Shown piece after piece: positions 51,798 to 60,746 of a stretch of 64,000 nucleotides of DNA (position 1 is the stretch's first letter; the number at the start of each line of letters is the position of its first letter). A program made the translations under genes and the position numbers. Under the pieces are notes generated by a model. The model worked only from the letters and a program-made list of their open reading frames with translations. It did no database searches and was not told the DNA's origin. Origin of the DNA: M0108 sp044228795 (GTDB taxonomy: Bacteria > Pseudomonadota > Gammaproteobacteria > Chromatiales > Chromatiaceae); NCBI GenBank assembly GCA_044228795.1, contig JBGAUE010000006.1, forward strand, positions 106,641 through 170,640, written 5' to 3'.

Positions 51798-53631
51798 AAC
51801 ACCGATTCTGACTGCCTTTCGCCAGTTCCGTCCCTGGCTACCGCGCGGAGTGGATTCCCTGGCCACCCGCCCCAGGGACGAGGAAAGCGAGGAAGCCGCG
51901 GAAACCCCCTCCCTGCCAGCGGCAGCGGAGGAACCCGCCGAGCCAGTACCTCCAACCGCCGCTGAGCGCGTGATCGACCACCTCCAGGCCACTGGGCGGC
52001 TCGGTCAGAATGATCTCAATCGTGCTAAGCGTCTAGGGGAGGAAGGGGTCGATCCCTTGGTGCGGATGTTGGTGCGTCTCGGTTTGGTATCCGAGCGCGA
52101 CATGGCTGAGGCCATGGCCGAGGTCCTGAGGTTGGAATTAGCGGAGACGGAGACCTTCCCCTCCGAGGCAGTAGCCAGGGAGAGCCTGAGTCTGCGCTTC
52201 CTGAAGGACAGCAAGGTATTACCGCTGCGCGAGGAGGAGGACCAGCTCGAAGTTGCATTCGCGGACCCTACCGACCACTTCGTTGTGGATGTCGTGGCCC
52301 TAGCCGCCGGTAAGCCCCTGCTCCAACGGGTGGCGCTGCCCAGTGAAATCGATACCGCCCTAGAGCGCCTTTATGAGCCCAAGGCCGATGAGAAGGGCGA
52401 CGACCTGAATGCGGACCTGGGCGAGGTCTCCGAGGATGACATCGAACATCTCAAGGACCTGGCCAGCGAGGCTCCAGTCATACGCCTGGTCAACCAGTTG
52501 ATCCAGAAGGCGGTGGAGTCCCGTGCCTCGGACATCCATATCGAACCCTTCGCTGACGAACTCAAGGTGCGCTACCGGGTGGATGGTATCCTCCATGAGG
52601 TGCCCTCCCCGCCGGTCAGGTCCACCGCAGCTATCATCTCCCGCGTCAAGATTATGTCCAAGCTCAATATCGCTGAACGCCGCCTGCCCCAGGATGGCCG
52701 TATCCCTTTGCGGGTGCAGGGCAAGGAGTTGGATCTGCGCGTCTCCACCGTTCCCACCATGTTCGGGGAGAGTGTGGTCATGCGTCTGCTGGACAAGGAG
52801 AGCGTGCGTTTCGACCTCGACGCCCTGGGCTTCGATGGCGGTCCTCGCGCTCGACTCGATCAGATTATGGAGATCCCCTACGGCATTCTCCTGGTCACGG
52901 GCCCCACCGGCAGCGGTAAGAGTACCACCCTCTACACGGTGCTTAGCCGGCTCAACACCCAGGAGCGTAAGATCATCACGGTTGAGGACCCGGTGGAATA
53001 CCAGATTCCCGGTATCAATCAGATCCAGGTCAAGCCGGCCATTGGCATGACCTTCTCAGGGGCACTCAGATCCATTGTGCGCCAGGACCCGGATATCATA
53101 ATGGTGGGTGAGATGCGCGACCTGGAAACGGCCCGGATTGCCGTCCAGTCGGCCCTCACCGGCCATCTAGTTCTCTCGACGTTGCACACCAATGACGCCG
53201 CCAGCGGCGTAACCCGCCTGCTCGATATGGGGGTCGAGGATTATCTGCTGACCTCCACCATCAACGGAATCCTTGCCCAACGCCTGGTGCGACGGCTGTG
53301 CCCTTTCTGCCGGGAGAGCTATGAACCCCTGCCGGAGGTCGCCGCCAAAGTGCGCAAGTCACTGAGTGATGTAACTGCTGTTCAACTCTACCGTGCCGCT
53401 GGCTGTGAGCGTTGCAATAGCACTGGCTATCGCGGTCGGCTGGTCATTACCGAGGTACTACGGATGACAGACGCCATCCGGCGCGCCGTACTGGACCATG
53501 CCACCGCCACCGTGATCCTGCGCCTTGCCATCGAGGAGGGCATGGCCACGATGTATCAAGACGGCCTCCGCAAATGCCTGGATGGGCGCACGACCCTGGA
53601 AGAGGTATTGCGCGTGGCCGAGGAGCATTGA
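51790..53631 (+). CDS. gspE: Type II secretion ATPase GspE
   Basis: The 613-residue ATPase powers pseudopilus assembly. A Pro/Glu-rich leader (to about residue 60) precedes the N1E domain. The NTPase core has Walker A GPTGSGKST near 370-378, the Asp-box region and Walker B DPDIIMVGEMRD near 433-444. The CX2C zinc site follows as CPFC and CERC near 504-540. The frame is open from 51682, but the first 36 codons overlap the dehydratase gene and lack similarity, so the ATG at 51790 is used. It opens the gspE-to-D operon. Confidence 0.96.
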   Translation: MLETPILTAFRQFRPWLPRGVDSLATRPRDEESEEAAETPSLPAAAEEPAEPVPPTAAERVIDHLQATGRLGQNDLNRAKRLGEEGVDPLVRMLVRLGLVSERDMAEAMAEVLRLELAETETFPSEAVARESLSLRFLKDSKVLPLREEEDQLEVAFADPTDHFVVDVVALAAGKPLLQRVALPSEIDTALERLYEPKADEKGDDLNADLGEVSEDDIEHLKDLASEAPVIRLVNQLIQKAVESRASDIHIEPFADELKVRYRVDGILHEVPSPPVRSTAAIISRVKIMSKLNIAERRLPQDGRIPLRVQGKELDLRVSTVPTMFGESVVMRLLDKESVRFDLDALGFDGGPRARLDQIMEIPYGILLVTGPTGSGKSTTLYTVLSRLNTQERKIITVEDPVEYQIPGINQIQVKPAIGMTFSGALRSIVRQDPDIIMVGEMRDLETARIAVQSALTGHLVLSTLHTNDAASGVTRLLDMGVEDYLLTSTINGILAQRLVRRLCPFCRESYEPLPEVAAKVRKSLSDVTAVQLYRAAGCERCNSTGYRGRLVITEVLRMTDAIRRAVLDHATATVILRLAIEEGMATMYQDGLRKCLDGRTTLEEVLRVAEEH

Positions 53632-53635
53632 GTCT

Positions 53636-54847
53636 ATGCCCAGCTTTCATTACAAGGCGGTACGGCTGGACGGCGAGCCGGTAGAAGGGCCGATGGAGGC
53701 CCCGGACGAGGGGGCGGTCATTCGCCAACTGCAAAAGGAGGGCTTGATCCCCCTCTCGGTCCGCCGTGCCGGTGGTCTGCGTGACCAGCTTTTTGCCAGT
53801 CGGCGCCGGCAAAATCTGACCATGAAGGAAATTGGCTCCATGACCCGGGAGATGGCGACCCTGCTGGAGGCTGGGCTGACCCTGGATCGCTCGCTCCAGA
53901 TCCTGATCGAGCTCGGTGCCGAGGAGCGCGTCAATCGCGTTCTGGAGGATCTCCAGGCGCGGGTGCGGGGTGGTGCGACCTTCTCCGCCGCCCTGGAGCA
54001 GCAGGGCGGTCAGTTCCCACGCCTTTACATCAATATGGTCCGCGCCGGGGAGACCAGCGGTGCCCTGGATGGGGTCTTGGCACGCCTGGCGGAATATTTG
54101 GAGCGTAGCGCCGATCTGCGCGAAACCGTCGTCTCCGCCCTGGTCTATCCCCTTATTCTGCTAGTAGTCGCCGGCCTGTCGGTGATCCTGCTGCTGGTCT
54201 TTGTGGTGCCCCAGTTCGCCGTCCTGTTCAAGGATATGGGTGCCGCTCTGCCCTTGCCGACCCGGGTTGTCATGGCACTAGGGGACTTTTTTCGCGACTT
54301 CTGGTGGGCCCTCTTGGCCCTGATCGCCATCATCGCCCTCGCGATCGAAAAGGCATTGGCCAAGCCCGAGGTACGCGACCGCTTTGATAGCCGTGTCCTA
54401 CGTCTACCCCTCTTTGGTGATCTGATCTGGAAAATGGAGACGGCACGCTTCTGTCATACCCTGTCCACCCTTCTTAAAAATGGCCTGACCTTGCTGAGTG
54501 CCCTGAATTTGGCCAAGGAGGTGGTTAGCAACCGTAAGCTCGCTGGTCTGATGGCTGAGGCAAGCGAGGAGCTCAAGCGCGGCAAGGGTCTGGCGCAGCC
54601 TTTCACTCAGCGTGAGATCCTGCCCCAGATGGCCCTCCAGATGGTCCGCGTCGGCGAGGAGTCCGGCGCCCTTGATGTCATGCTTGCCAAAGTCGCCAAC
54701 ATTTACGACAAGGAGACTCAGTTGAGCGTCAAACGCTTGCTCACCCTGCTCGAGCCCGCCCTCATCATAGGTCTGGGCGTCGTTGTCGCTGGCATCATTA
54801 TCTCTATCATCGTGCCCATATTGGGGGCTAATGATTTGGTGAAGTAG
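53636..54847 (+). CDS. gspF: Type II secretion inner-membrane platform protein GspF
   Basis: The 403-residue platform protein couples GspE to pseudopilus growth. It starts MPSFHYKAVRLDGEPVEG, the usual N-terminus, 4 bp after gspE. Two GspF domains (about 70-190 and 275-395) flank the first membrane region near 170-225, with a last helix at the C-terminus (ALIIGLGVVVAGIIISIIVP). Length is standard. Confidence 0.96.
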   Translation: MPSFHYKAVRLDGEPVEGPMEAPDEGAVIRQLQKEGLIPLSVRRAGGLRDQLFASRRRQNLTMKEIGSMTREMATLLEAGLTLDRSLQILIELGAEERVNRVLEDLQARVRGGATFSAALEQQGGQFPRLYINMVRAGETSGALDGVLARLAEYLERSADLRETVVSALVYPLILLVVAGLSVILLLVFVVPQFAVLFKDMGAALPLPTRVVMALGDFFRDFWWALLALIAIIALAIEKALAKPEVRDRFDSRVLRLPLFGDLIWKMETARFCHTLSTLLKNGLTLLSALNLAKEVVSNRKLAGLMAEASEELKRGKGLAQPFTQREILPQMALQMVRVGEESGALDVMLAKVANIYDKETQLSVKRLLTLLEPALIIGLGVVVAGIIISIIVPILGANDLVK

Positions 54848-54957
54848 CCATAGGTACTTCCCCCGGTCGGTTCTTCGTGGGTGTCCAACTGGGTTTGGGT
54901 TAAAATGCAGTCATTCTCCCAAGCTCCTCGATTCTTAATGCTGCTGCAAGGTTCCCA

Positions 54958-55434
54958 ATGATGGAAAATCTAAGCTGTGAAAAGGGTCTCACTAGGCCTC
55001 AGAAAAGCACCAAACGATCCTGGCATCGCCTTGGAGGCTTCACTTTGGTCGAACTCCTGGTCGTTCTCGCCATCCTGGGTCTGCTGGTCGGTCTGGTTGG
55101 TCCTCAGGTGATGAAGGCCTTGGGGGGTTCCAAGACCAAGACGGCCCGTATCCAAATCGAGGATCTGTCGGCGACCCTGGATATCTATCGGCTAGAGGTA
55201 GGTCGCTATCCCACGACCAACGATGGCCTTCAGGCCCTGGTGGAAAATACGTCTGGCGCGTCGAACTGGAATGGCCCCTATCTCAAGAAAAACCAGGTGC
55301 CTAAGGATCCCTGGGGCTTCGATTACCAATACCAATCGCCGGGTCAACATGGCAGTTTCGACCTCTGGTCCCTGGGGGCTGACAATCGCGAGGGCGGGGA
55401 GGGTGAAAACCAGGACATCCTCGGCTGGGAATAA
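54958..55434 (+). CDS. gspG: Type II secretion major pseudopilin GspG
   Basis: The 158-residue prepilin has an unusually long basic leader of 27 residues ending in Gly27, cleaved before Phe28 (GGFTLVELLVVLAILGLLVG), with the +5 Glu32. The body has the GspG signature YRLEVGRYPTTNDGLQAL and the C-terminal calcium-site region KDPWGFDYQYQSPGQHGSFD. A Met further in is not available, so the long leader stands. A gap of 110 bp separates it from gspF and may hold an internal promoter. Confidence 0.95.
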   Translation: MMENLSCEKGLTRPQKSTKRSWHRLGGFTLVELLVVLAILGLLVGLVGPQVMKALGGSKTKTARIQIEDLSATLDIYRLEVGRYPTTNDGLQALVENTSGASNWNGPYLKKNQVPKDPWGFDYQYQSPGQHGSFDLWSLGADNREGGEGENQDILGWE

Positions 55435-55465
55435 TCTTGTCTTGTTATGGGCCTGTTGCTCGGCG

Positions 55466-55948
55466 ATGAGCCTGACCAGGTTAACCAAGCACATGTCATT
55501 GAAGTGTCGTGGCTTTACGCTGCTGGAGTTGGTGGTGGTATTGGCCTTGGCTTCCATGCTCATCGCCCTCGTACCCCCGCTCATCTCCGCCGCCATTCCC
55601 GGCGTTGAACTGAAATCCTCCGCCCGACGGGTGGCGTCCGGGCTTCGCCTGGCGCGTGAGGAGGCCATTCGCACTGGCCGGGAAGTTGCCTTCACGCTTA
55701 ATCTGGAGGATCGCAGTTATCAAGTGGAGGGTCCCTTCCGTCGCATTTCCCTCCCAAGAGGCCTGGATCTCAAGCTAGTAGTCGCCGAGTCCGAGATGCA
55801 GAATGACCAGATAGGCTCCATCCGCTTCTTTGCCGATGGCGGTTCAACGGGTGGGCGTATCATCCTGGCCCGTGATGGCTCCGGTTGGCAGGTGGGAACC
55901 CAATGGTTGACAGGTCGGGTGCAGGTAGGGCCCTGGGAAGGGCCATGA
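55466..55948 (+). CDS. gspH: Type II secretion minor pseudopilin GspH
   Basis: The prepilin of about 160 residues has the leader MSLTRLTKHMSLKCRG cut before FTLLELVVVLALASM, with Glu at +5. A shorter start at 55493 (MSLKCRG) is equally possible, and neither has a strong ribosome-binding site. The C-terminal body is beta-rich and ends GWQVGTQWLTGRVQVGPWEG. It lies between gspG and gspI and shares an ATGA overlap with gspI. Confidence 0.88.
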   Translation: MSLTRLTKHMSLKCRGFTLLELVVVLALASMLIALVPPLISAAIPGVELKSSARRVASGLRLAREEAIRTGREVAFTLNLEDRSYQVEGPFRRISLPRGLDLKLVVAESEMQNDQIGSIRFFADGGSTGGRIILARDGSGWQVGTQWLTGRVQVGPWEGP

Positions 55949-56409
55949 AGGGAATGCCTTCCAGGGAGGGGACTATTCGAGGCATGGTCGCGCCGGTTTG
56001 TCGCATGAAATCTAACGAGAACCAGCGCGGCTTCTCCTTACTGGAGGTACTGGTCGCCTTTACCATCCTCGCCATCACCCTGGGCGTCTTGACGCAAGTT
56101 TTCTCGCGGGCCCTCAATACCGCTGCCCTCAGCAGCAGCTATGGCCGGGCTACCGCCCTGGCGGAGGCGGGTCTAGGCCTGGTGGGTATTGATATCCCCC
56201 TGGAACCGGGTGCTCGGGCTGGGGAAACCGAGGATGGATTGCAATGGCGAGTACAGGTGACGGCATACCCCGCGGGCGATCTGCTTCCAGGTGAGCCCCC
56301 TTTGCCGGCTTATGTCATCACCTCCGAGGTGGCCTGGGAGACGGCACGGGGTACCCGTCGGGTGTCCCTGTTCACGCTACGCTTGGGGGATACTCCCCCT
56401 GAAAGCTAG
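55945..56409 (+). CDS. gspI: Type II secretion minor pseudopilin GspI
   Basis: The prepilin has the cleavage motif RG^FSLLEVLVAFTILAITLG with +5 Glu. I chose the ATG at 55945 because it overlaps the gspH stop (ATGA) and follows the purine run GGGAAGGG. It gives a 29-residue leader. An ATG at 56005 (MKSNENQRG) would give a typical short leader and may be the true start. The C-terminal part includes WRVQVTAYP, common in GspI. Confidence 0.87.
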   Translation: MKGMPSREGTIRGMVAPVCRMKSNENQRGFSLLEVLVAFTILAITLGVLTQVFSRALNTAALSSSYGRATALAEAGLGLVGIDIPLEPGARAGETEDGLQWRVQVTAYPAGDLLPGEPPLPAYVITSEVAWETARGTRRVSLFTLRLGDTPPES

Positions 56410-57154
56410 GAGCACTAATTATTCAAGATGGTCCGGCGGTTTCACCCTGGTGGAACTGCTGATTGCCTTTGTTCTGGTGGCCCTCATCACTATTCTCCTC
56501 TTTTCCGGGTTGAGGTTAGGAATGCGTACCTGGGAAGGCGTTGAGACATCGGCTGAATATAATGCCGAGTTACGTCTTGCCCGCGACTTCCTGGAGCGGG
56601 TCCTGAGTCAATCGCGTCCCATTACCCTCACCCTGGATGCGCAACCACACCTCATCTTTACCGGCAATGGTCAGAACCTGGAATTCGTCTCACCCCTGTC
56701 TGAACAAGTGGGTATTCCTGGACTCTATATCCTGCGCTTGGGGTTAGTGGCAACGGGAGAGAAAGGATCGCTGGTTCTGACCCGCTGGCTACTCAATCCC
56801 GACGTCCTGGCAGGAACGAATGAGATACCGGAGTGGCAACCGCTGGGGACTCAGGGGGTGTCATCCGGGGTCGTGGATGACCAGGATGTCGCGGCTGGAG
56901 CCTTCGGGACCAGTATTCTGATCGAAAATATCGAGGAGTTTGAAATGGCCTATTTCGGCCTTCCCGAGGGCGAAGATTACGCCGTGGGAGTCGATGCCAA
57001 GGGGGAGTGGCAGGCGACATGGCAGGGTCGCGCCATGCCTCCCCAAGCCGTGCGTATCCATTTGACCACGCCTTATCGGGTTTGGCCTGACCTCATCATT
57101 CGGCTTGGCGCCTCCACTCCGTTACAAGGGACAGGTTTCGGAAAGCTACAATGA
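56399..57154 (+). CDS. gspJ: Type II secretion minor pseudopilin GspJ (start codon unclear)
   Basis: The prepilin motif SGG^FTLVELLIAFVLVALIT is clear, with Glu at +5 and a body of normal size near 240 residues, including LRLARDFLERVLSQSR. No ATG, GTG or TTG exists in frame between the gspI overlap zone and the motif. The nearest candidates are CTG at 56399 or ATA three codons before it. A ribosome-binding-site-like AGGAG lies at 56408-56412. A sequencing error or a rare start is possible. The coordinate given is the CTG. Confidence 0.8.
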   Translation: MKARSTNYSRWSGGFTLVELLIAFVLVALITILLFSGLRLGMRTWEGVETSAEYNAELRLARDFLERVLSQSRPITLTLDAQPHLIFTGNGQNLEFVSPLSEQVGIPGLYILRLGLVATGEKGSLVLTRWLLNPDVLAGTNEIPEWQPLGTQGVSSGVVDDQDVAAGAFGTSILIENIEEFEMAYFGLPEGEDYAVGVDAKGEWQATWQGRAMPPQAVRIHLTTPYRVWPDLIIRLGASTPLQGTGFGKLQ

Positions 57155-58128
57155 GGGAGCTTAGTACCCCGGGGGTTGGGAAGACACTGGTCTTGGTGAA
57201 GATGCGCGGCCGCCAGCGTGGCATCGCTTTGATGTTGGTACTCTGGGTTATTACCCTGCTTACCATTATCGCCGTAGGCTTGACGGCCACGCAACGTACG
57301 GAAATCAATCTGGCGGCCAACCAGGTCGCCAGCGCCTCCTTCCGCGCCCAGGCTGAAGCCGCCATTCAATTCACGGCCTTAAATCTCCTGATCCAGCCCC
57401 CTGGGGCAACCGATGAAGAAGCTTTCGATACCCACGTCTGGCTGCCGGATAGTCAGCCCCGGGTTTGGGTCTTTGGCGAGCAGGTGTTTGAGATCCGCAT
57501 CATCAATGAAGCGTCGCTGATTGATTTGAACACGGCAAATCGTGACCTGCTCCTGGCCTTGTTAACGGCGGTAGGCCCGCTGGATCGGGATCCCGAAAGC
57601 TTGGTGGATGCTATCCTCGATTGGCGTGACGAAGATGATCTGCATCTTGTCAATGGCGCAGAGGATCCAGACTACAAAGCCGCTGGTTTACCCTACGGAG
57701 CTAAGGATGGTCCCTTCGATAGCTTAGAAGAATTGCAGCAAGTGTTTGGATTTAATCGGGAGTTATATCGGATATTGCGCCCCGCCTTAACGGTTTCATC
57801 CGGGCAGGCCAGCCCGGATCCTAACTTTGCCCCCCCCCTGGTACAGGCGGCGCTACAGGGCATGAGCCTGGAAGAGATGCAGGATAGGCTGGAAACGGAA
57901 GCCGGGGTGTTAGGGGAAAACCCTACACCAAAAGGACGGGGTGGACCCCTCTATCGCATCCAGGTGCGATGGCAGGCACCGGGCGGCACCTTTCGCGCCA
58001 TGGAAACCTTAGTGCGCATACAGCAGGGCGCCAGCCCGCCGGTCGAAATATTGTGGAGAAGTTATGCTCTGGCGCCCGAGCAGGCCCCGGGAAGCGCAAG
58101 TGGGGCGGAAGAAGCATCGGGATCCTAA
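57151..58128 (+). CDS. gspK: Type II secretion minor pseudopilin GspK
   Basis: The 325-residue protein is the large tip pseudopilin. The cleavage site is RQRG^IALMLVLWVITLLT, lacking the +5 Glu as is normal for GspK. The large helical domain with NEASLIDLNTANRDLLLALL and LVDAILDWRDEDD is characteristic. Its ATG overlaps the gspJ stop; a shorter start at 57202 would give a typical leader. Confidence 0.93.
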   Translation: MRELSTPGVGKTLVLVKMRGRQRGIALMLVLWVITLLTIIAVGLTATQRTEINLAANQVASASFRAQAEAAIQFTALNLLIQPPGATDEEAFDTHVWLPDSQPRVWVFGEQVFEIRIINEASLIDLNTANRDLLLALLTAVGPLDRDPESLVDAILDWRDEDDLHLVNGAEDPDYKAAGLPYGAKDGPFDSLEELQQVFGFNRELYRILRPALTVSSGQASPDPNFAPPLVQAALQGMSLEEMQDRLETEAGVLGENPTPKGRGGPLYRIQVRWQAPGGTFRAMETLVRIQQGASPPVEILWRSYALAPEQAPGSASGAEEASGS

Positions 58129-58292
58129 CCCCATTGCGGGGCATGAGGAGTGCCTACCTCAATAGGAGTTGCGCAATTTTTCCTCGCTTTGGGGACTCAG
58201 GCGCTTCGGCCTGGCTTTACATTTGCGCCCAATATGGTCATTGTATGTAGGGTGTTCTTCATGGTTTCATTCAGATTTATTCACTCCGCTCC
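58129..58292. other. Gap between gspK and gspL
   Basis: A gap of 164 bp interrupts the otherwise tightly packed operon. No gene is supported. The sequence ATTGTATGTAGGGTGTTC precedes gspL; no convincing promoter or terminator hairpin was found. Confidence 0.4.
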
Positions 58293-59393
58293 ATGTCTCT
58301 AGCTGTTTCATTTTTGGGATTTCGGCTTCCAACTCTTGGCGTTGGTCTATCGCTGGAAAGCCTGTTTGGGCGTTGGCGTCGGGAACTGGCGAGTTGCCTG
58401 CCAGGACGCTTAAGCGAATCCTTGGCGCCAAGGGATAGGCATCTAACCCTGGTTTTTGCGGAAGGCCAAGCCTTACTGCGTCGGAGCTTGGGGGTCTCGG
58501 GGCATAGTCTGTCGGAACTGGATGCTGGATCCATTGCGACCTTAGGGGCCTTAGTGGCGGGCCAACGGGATGCGGAACCGCGCACCCGTATCGAATTGCC
58601 CGCTAACTGGATCATCACCCGCAGCCTTTCCCTGCCCGGTCAAGCACGAAACAACCTGCGCCAGGTCATCCGCTATGAGATAGATCGTCTCACCCCCTTT
58701 CATCCCGAACAGGTCTACTTTGACTTTCGTCTGGATGAGGATCAGGGCAAGGTTGGTCGCGTTTCCCTGGAATTGGCCCTGTGTCGGCGCGAACCTATTC
58801 AGGGCTGGCTGGGCAGGATGAGGGAGGCGGGTGCCCCCGTCGATCGAATTACCTGGCCAGAAGCCTGGCCTTCCGCCAATCTGCTGCCTGAGGGGGAACG
58901 CCCCAAAGGGGGTAGACGGATTTTCAGTATGGGAGCTTTATTGGGTTTTCTGACGCTGATGATGGTGGCCGCGACCTTGTCGGGGCCAATTTGGCAAAAG
59001 ACCCAAATCCTTGCCGGCCTCAATAAGCAACTCGCGGACGTCAAGGTCCGGGCAAACGAGGTCAACACCTTGCGCACGGCCATTGAGACCGCCCATAAAG
59101 GTAGCGTGGCGGTGCTTGAACGCAAGTCGAGTCAAGCGGCCATGGTCGATTTGTTACGTGAACTCACGGATCGGCTGCCCGATGGCACCTGGGTGGAAAA
59201 CCTGGAATTCCAGGGCAGTGAGGTCCAAATTCGCGGTGAATCGTCCCAAGCTGCCGCCCTCATCGGCCTCCTGGAGCAGGGGCCAACTATTTCGGGGGTC
59301 GCCTTCCGTTCGCCGGTCTCCCAGGTTCCAAATACCACTCGGGAACGATTTCATATTGGGTTTAACTACCATCACCAGAGTGACGATTCATGA
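58293..59393 (+). CDS. gspL: Type II secretion protein GspL (PilN-like)
   Basis: The 366-residue bitopic protein links GspE to the inner-membrane platform. Its cytoplasmic part has ASCLPGRL and the actin-like fold segment LPANWIITRSLSLPGQAR near 102-119. One membrane helix lies near 212-232, followed by a periplasmic PilN-like domain (LTDRLPDGTWVENLEFQG). It overlaps gspM by 4 bp. The assignment follows from domain and operon order; sequence similarity to GspL is low, as usual. Confidence 0.88.
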   Translation: MSLAVSFLGFRLPTLGVGLSLESLFGRWRRELASCLPGRLSESLAPRDRHLTLVFAEGQALLRRSLGVSGHSLSELDAGSIATLGALVAGQRDAEPRTRIELPANWIITRSLSLPGQARNNLRQVIRYEIDRLTPFHPEQVYFDFRLDEDQGKVGRVSLELALCRREPIQGWLGRMREAGAPVDRITWPEAWPSANLLPEGERPKGGRRIFSMGALLGFLTLMMVAATLSGPIWQKTQILAGLNKQLADVKVRANEVNTLRTAIETAHKGSVAVLERKSSQAAMVDLLRELTDRLPDGTWVENLEFQGSEVQIRGESSQAAALIGLLEQGPTISGVAFRSPVSQVPNTTRERFHIGFNYHHQSDDS

Positions 59394-60001
59394 CCCGGGT
59401 CGGGATCCTTCCCAAGTGGGGTAGCTGTCTGCTTGCCTGGTCAGCGGTTATCCTCATACCCGTTGCTATCTTGGTTGGTATCGGTTTGCCTTGGCATCAG
59501 CGGATGACAGAGCTTGAAAGCGAGACAGAGTCTGTTATAGATCAGATCATGCGCTATGAGCGCCTCATCGCTACCATTCCCCGGCTCAAGGCCGAGCTTG
59601 ATCGGGAACGTAATAATCAAGAGATCAAGGCCTTCTACTTCGATGCCCCCACCGCTGCCCTGGCCGGAGCTCAGCTACAGTCAACCATCCAGGAGATGGT
59701 TCAGGCTGCTGGGGCGCGTCTGATAAACACTCAATTTCTGCCTGCAGAGCCCAATGAACTACCCCCTAGAGTCCGGATCCGTACCCAAATTCAGGGGGAT
59801 ACGAATGCCATGTTAGACGTGCTCTACAGCATTGAGCATGCGAGGCCCTTCCTTTTTGTTGACCAACTTTCGGTGCGTTCGACCACCCGCCGCGAGCGAC
59901 GAGTGCGGCGCCAGGGGGCCAATGATCTGCCTGCAGAAACCAATCAAGAACTCACGATCCGGTTGGATGTTTTTGGGTACGCCCTTGGGAGCGCCAGTTG
60001 A
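59390..60001 (+). CDS. gspM: Type II secretion protein GspM
   Basis: The 203-residue protein has one N-terminal membrane helix (about 14-33), then a coiled segment and a ferredoxin-like periplasmic domain containing SIEHARPFLFVDQLSVRS. GspM partners GspL. It overlaps gspL at the start and the TTG start of the next gene at its stop. Confidence 0.87.
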   Translation: MTRVGILPKWGSCLLAWSAVILIPVAILVGIGLPWHQRMTELESETESVIDQIMRYERLIATIPRLKAELDRERNNQEIKAFYFDAPTAALAGAQLQSTIQEMVQAAGARLINTQFLPAEPNELPPRVRIRTQIQGDTNAMLDVLYSIEHARPFLFVDQLSVRSTTRRERRVRRQGANDLPAETNQELTIRLDVFGYALGSAS

Positions 60002-60663
60002 AGCGGTTGCTCTACACCACCCTGCTCGGACTAGGTGTGTTACTCGTGTTGCAGTGGCGAGATTGGCCACCCAGCCGGATGTTCTCCCCCTCTGCTTTGC
60101 CAGGGGATATCCTTCAGCCAGTTGAGGAAGAAGAGTATAACCCCCTTGCCCACCTTCCTCCCCTCGTGGAGAAACAGGACTATGTTTCGGTGATCGACCG
60201 TCCCCTGTTTTTGCCGGGGCGACGCCCGCCAGAAGGGACCCCGGAAGCCGAAATTGAGGCACCTCAGGAAGAGGGTGAACCCCTCACGGCGGTGGATAGC
60301 ATGGACCTCAATGCCATCATCATCACCCCGGACGGTGCCGTAGCCTGGGTGAGAACGCCTAACAGTCCGAAACCCCAGAAGATACGGATTGGCGACGAGT
60401 TCGAAGGTTGGAAGGTCAAGGCCATCACTACCGATAATGTCGAGGTGGAAGGTAAAACAAATTCGGATTGGCTCTTTTTGCGGAATTACGGGCAAGGGAC
60501 GCAGCCACCCGCAAACCAACCACCCCAAGCGGCTGCAAAAACGGGAGGGATCCCGCCAAAACCTAGTGGCCGTCCCCGCCAGCTATCCCAACAAACGCCA
60601 CGTGCCCCAATCAGGCCAAATGGGGTAAGACCTCAGAGGCCACCAACAACCGGGCCGAAGTAA
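59998..60663 (+). CDS. gspN: Type II secretion protein GspN/GspC-like (Xps type)
   Basis: The 221-residue protein starts with TTG at 59998, overlapping the gspM stop (TTGA), and reads KRLLYTTLLGLGVLLVLQW as a short membrane anchor. A linker is followed by a homology-region-like domain (DLNAIIITPDGAVAWVRTP to about residue 160) like that of GspC/PilP proteins. A Pro/Gln-rich tail of about 50 residues ends it. Position between gspM and gspD matches XpsN of Xanthomonas, which replaces GspC by linking to the secretin. Confidence 0.82.
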   Translation: MKRLLYTTLLGLGVLLVLQWRDWPPSRMFSPSALPGDILQPVEEEEYNPLAHLPPLVEKQDYVSVIDRPLFLPGRRPPEGTPEAEIEAPQEEGEPLTAVDSMDLNAIIITPDGAVAWVRTPNSPKPQKIRIGDEFEGWKVKAITTDNVEVEGKTNSDWLFLRNYGQGTQPPANQPPQAAAKTGGIPPKPSGRPRQLSQQTPRAPIRPNGVRPQRPPTTGPK

Positions 60664-60746
60664 TCGTCATGGCGTGGCCATCACCGCCAGAAATTCCTGG
60701 GGCAACTACCCGAATCAGGGACCGTTTAAGAACCGGATCAGCATCA

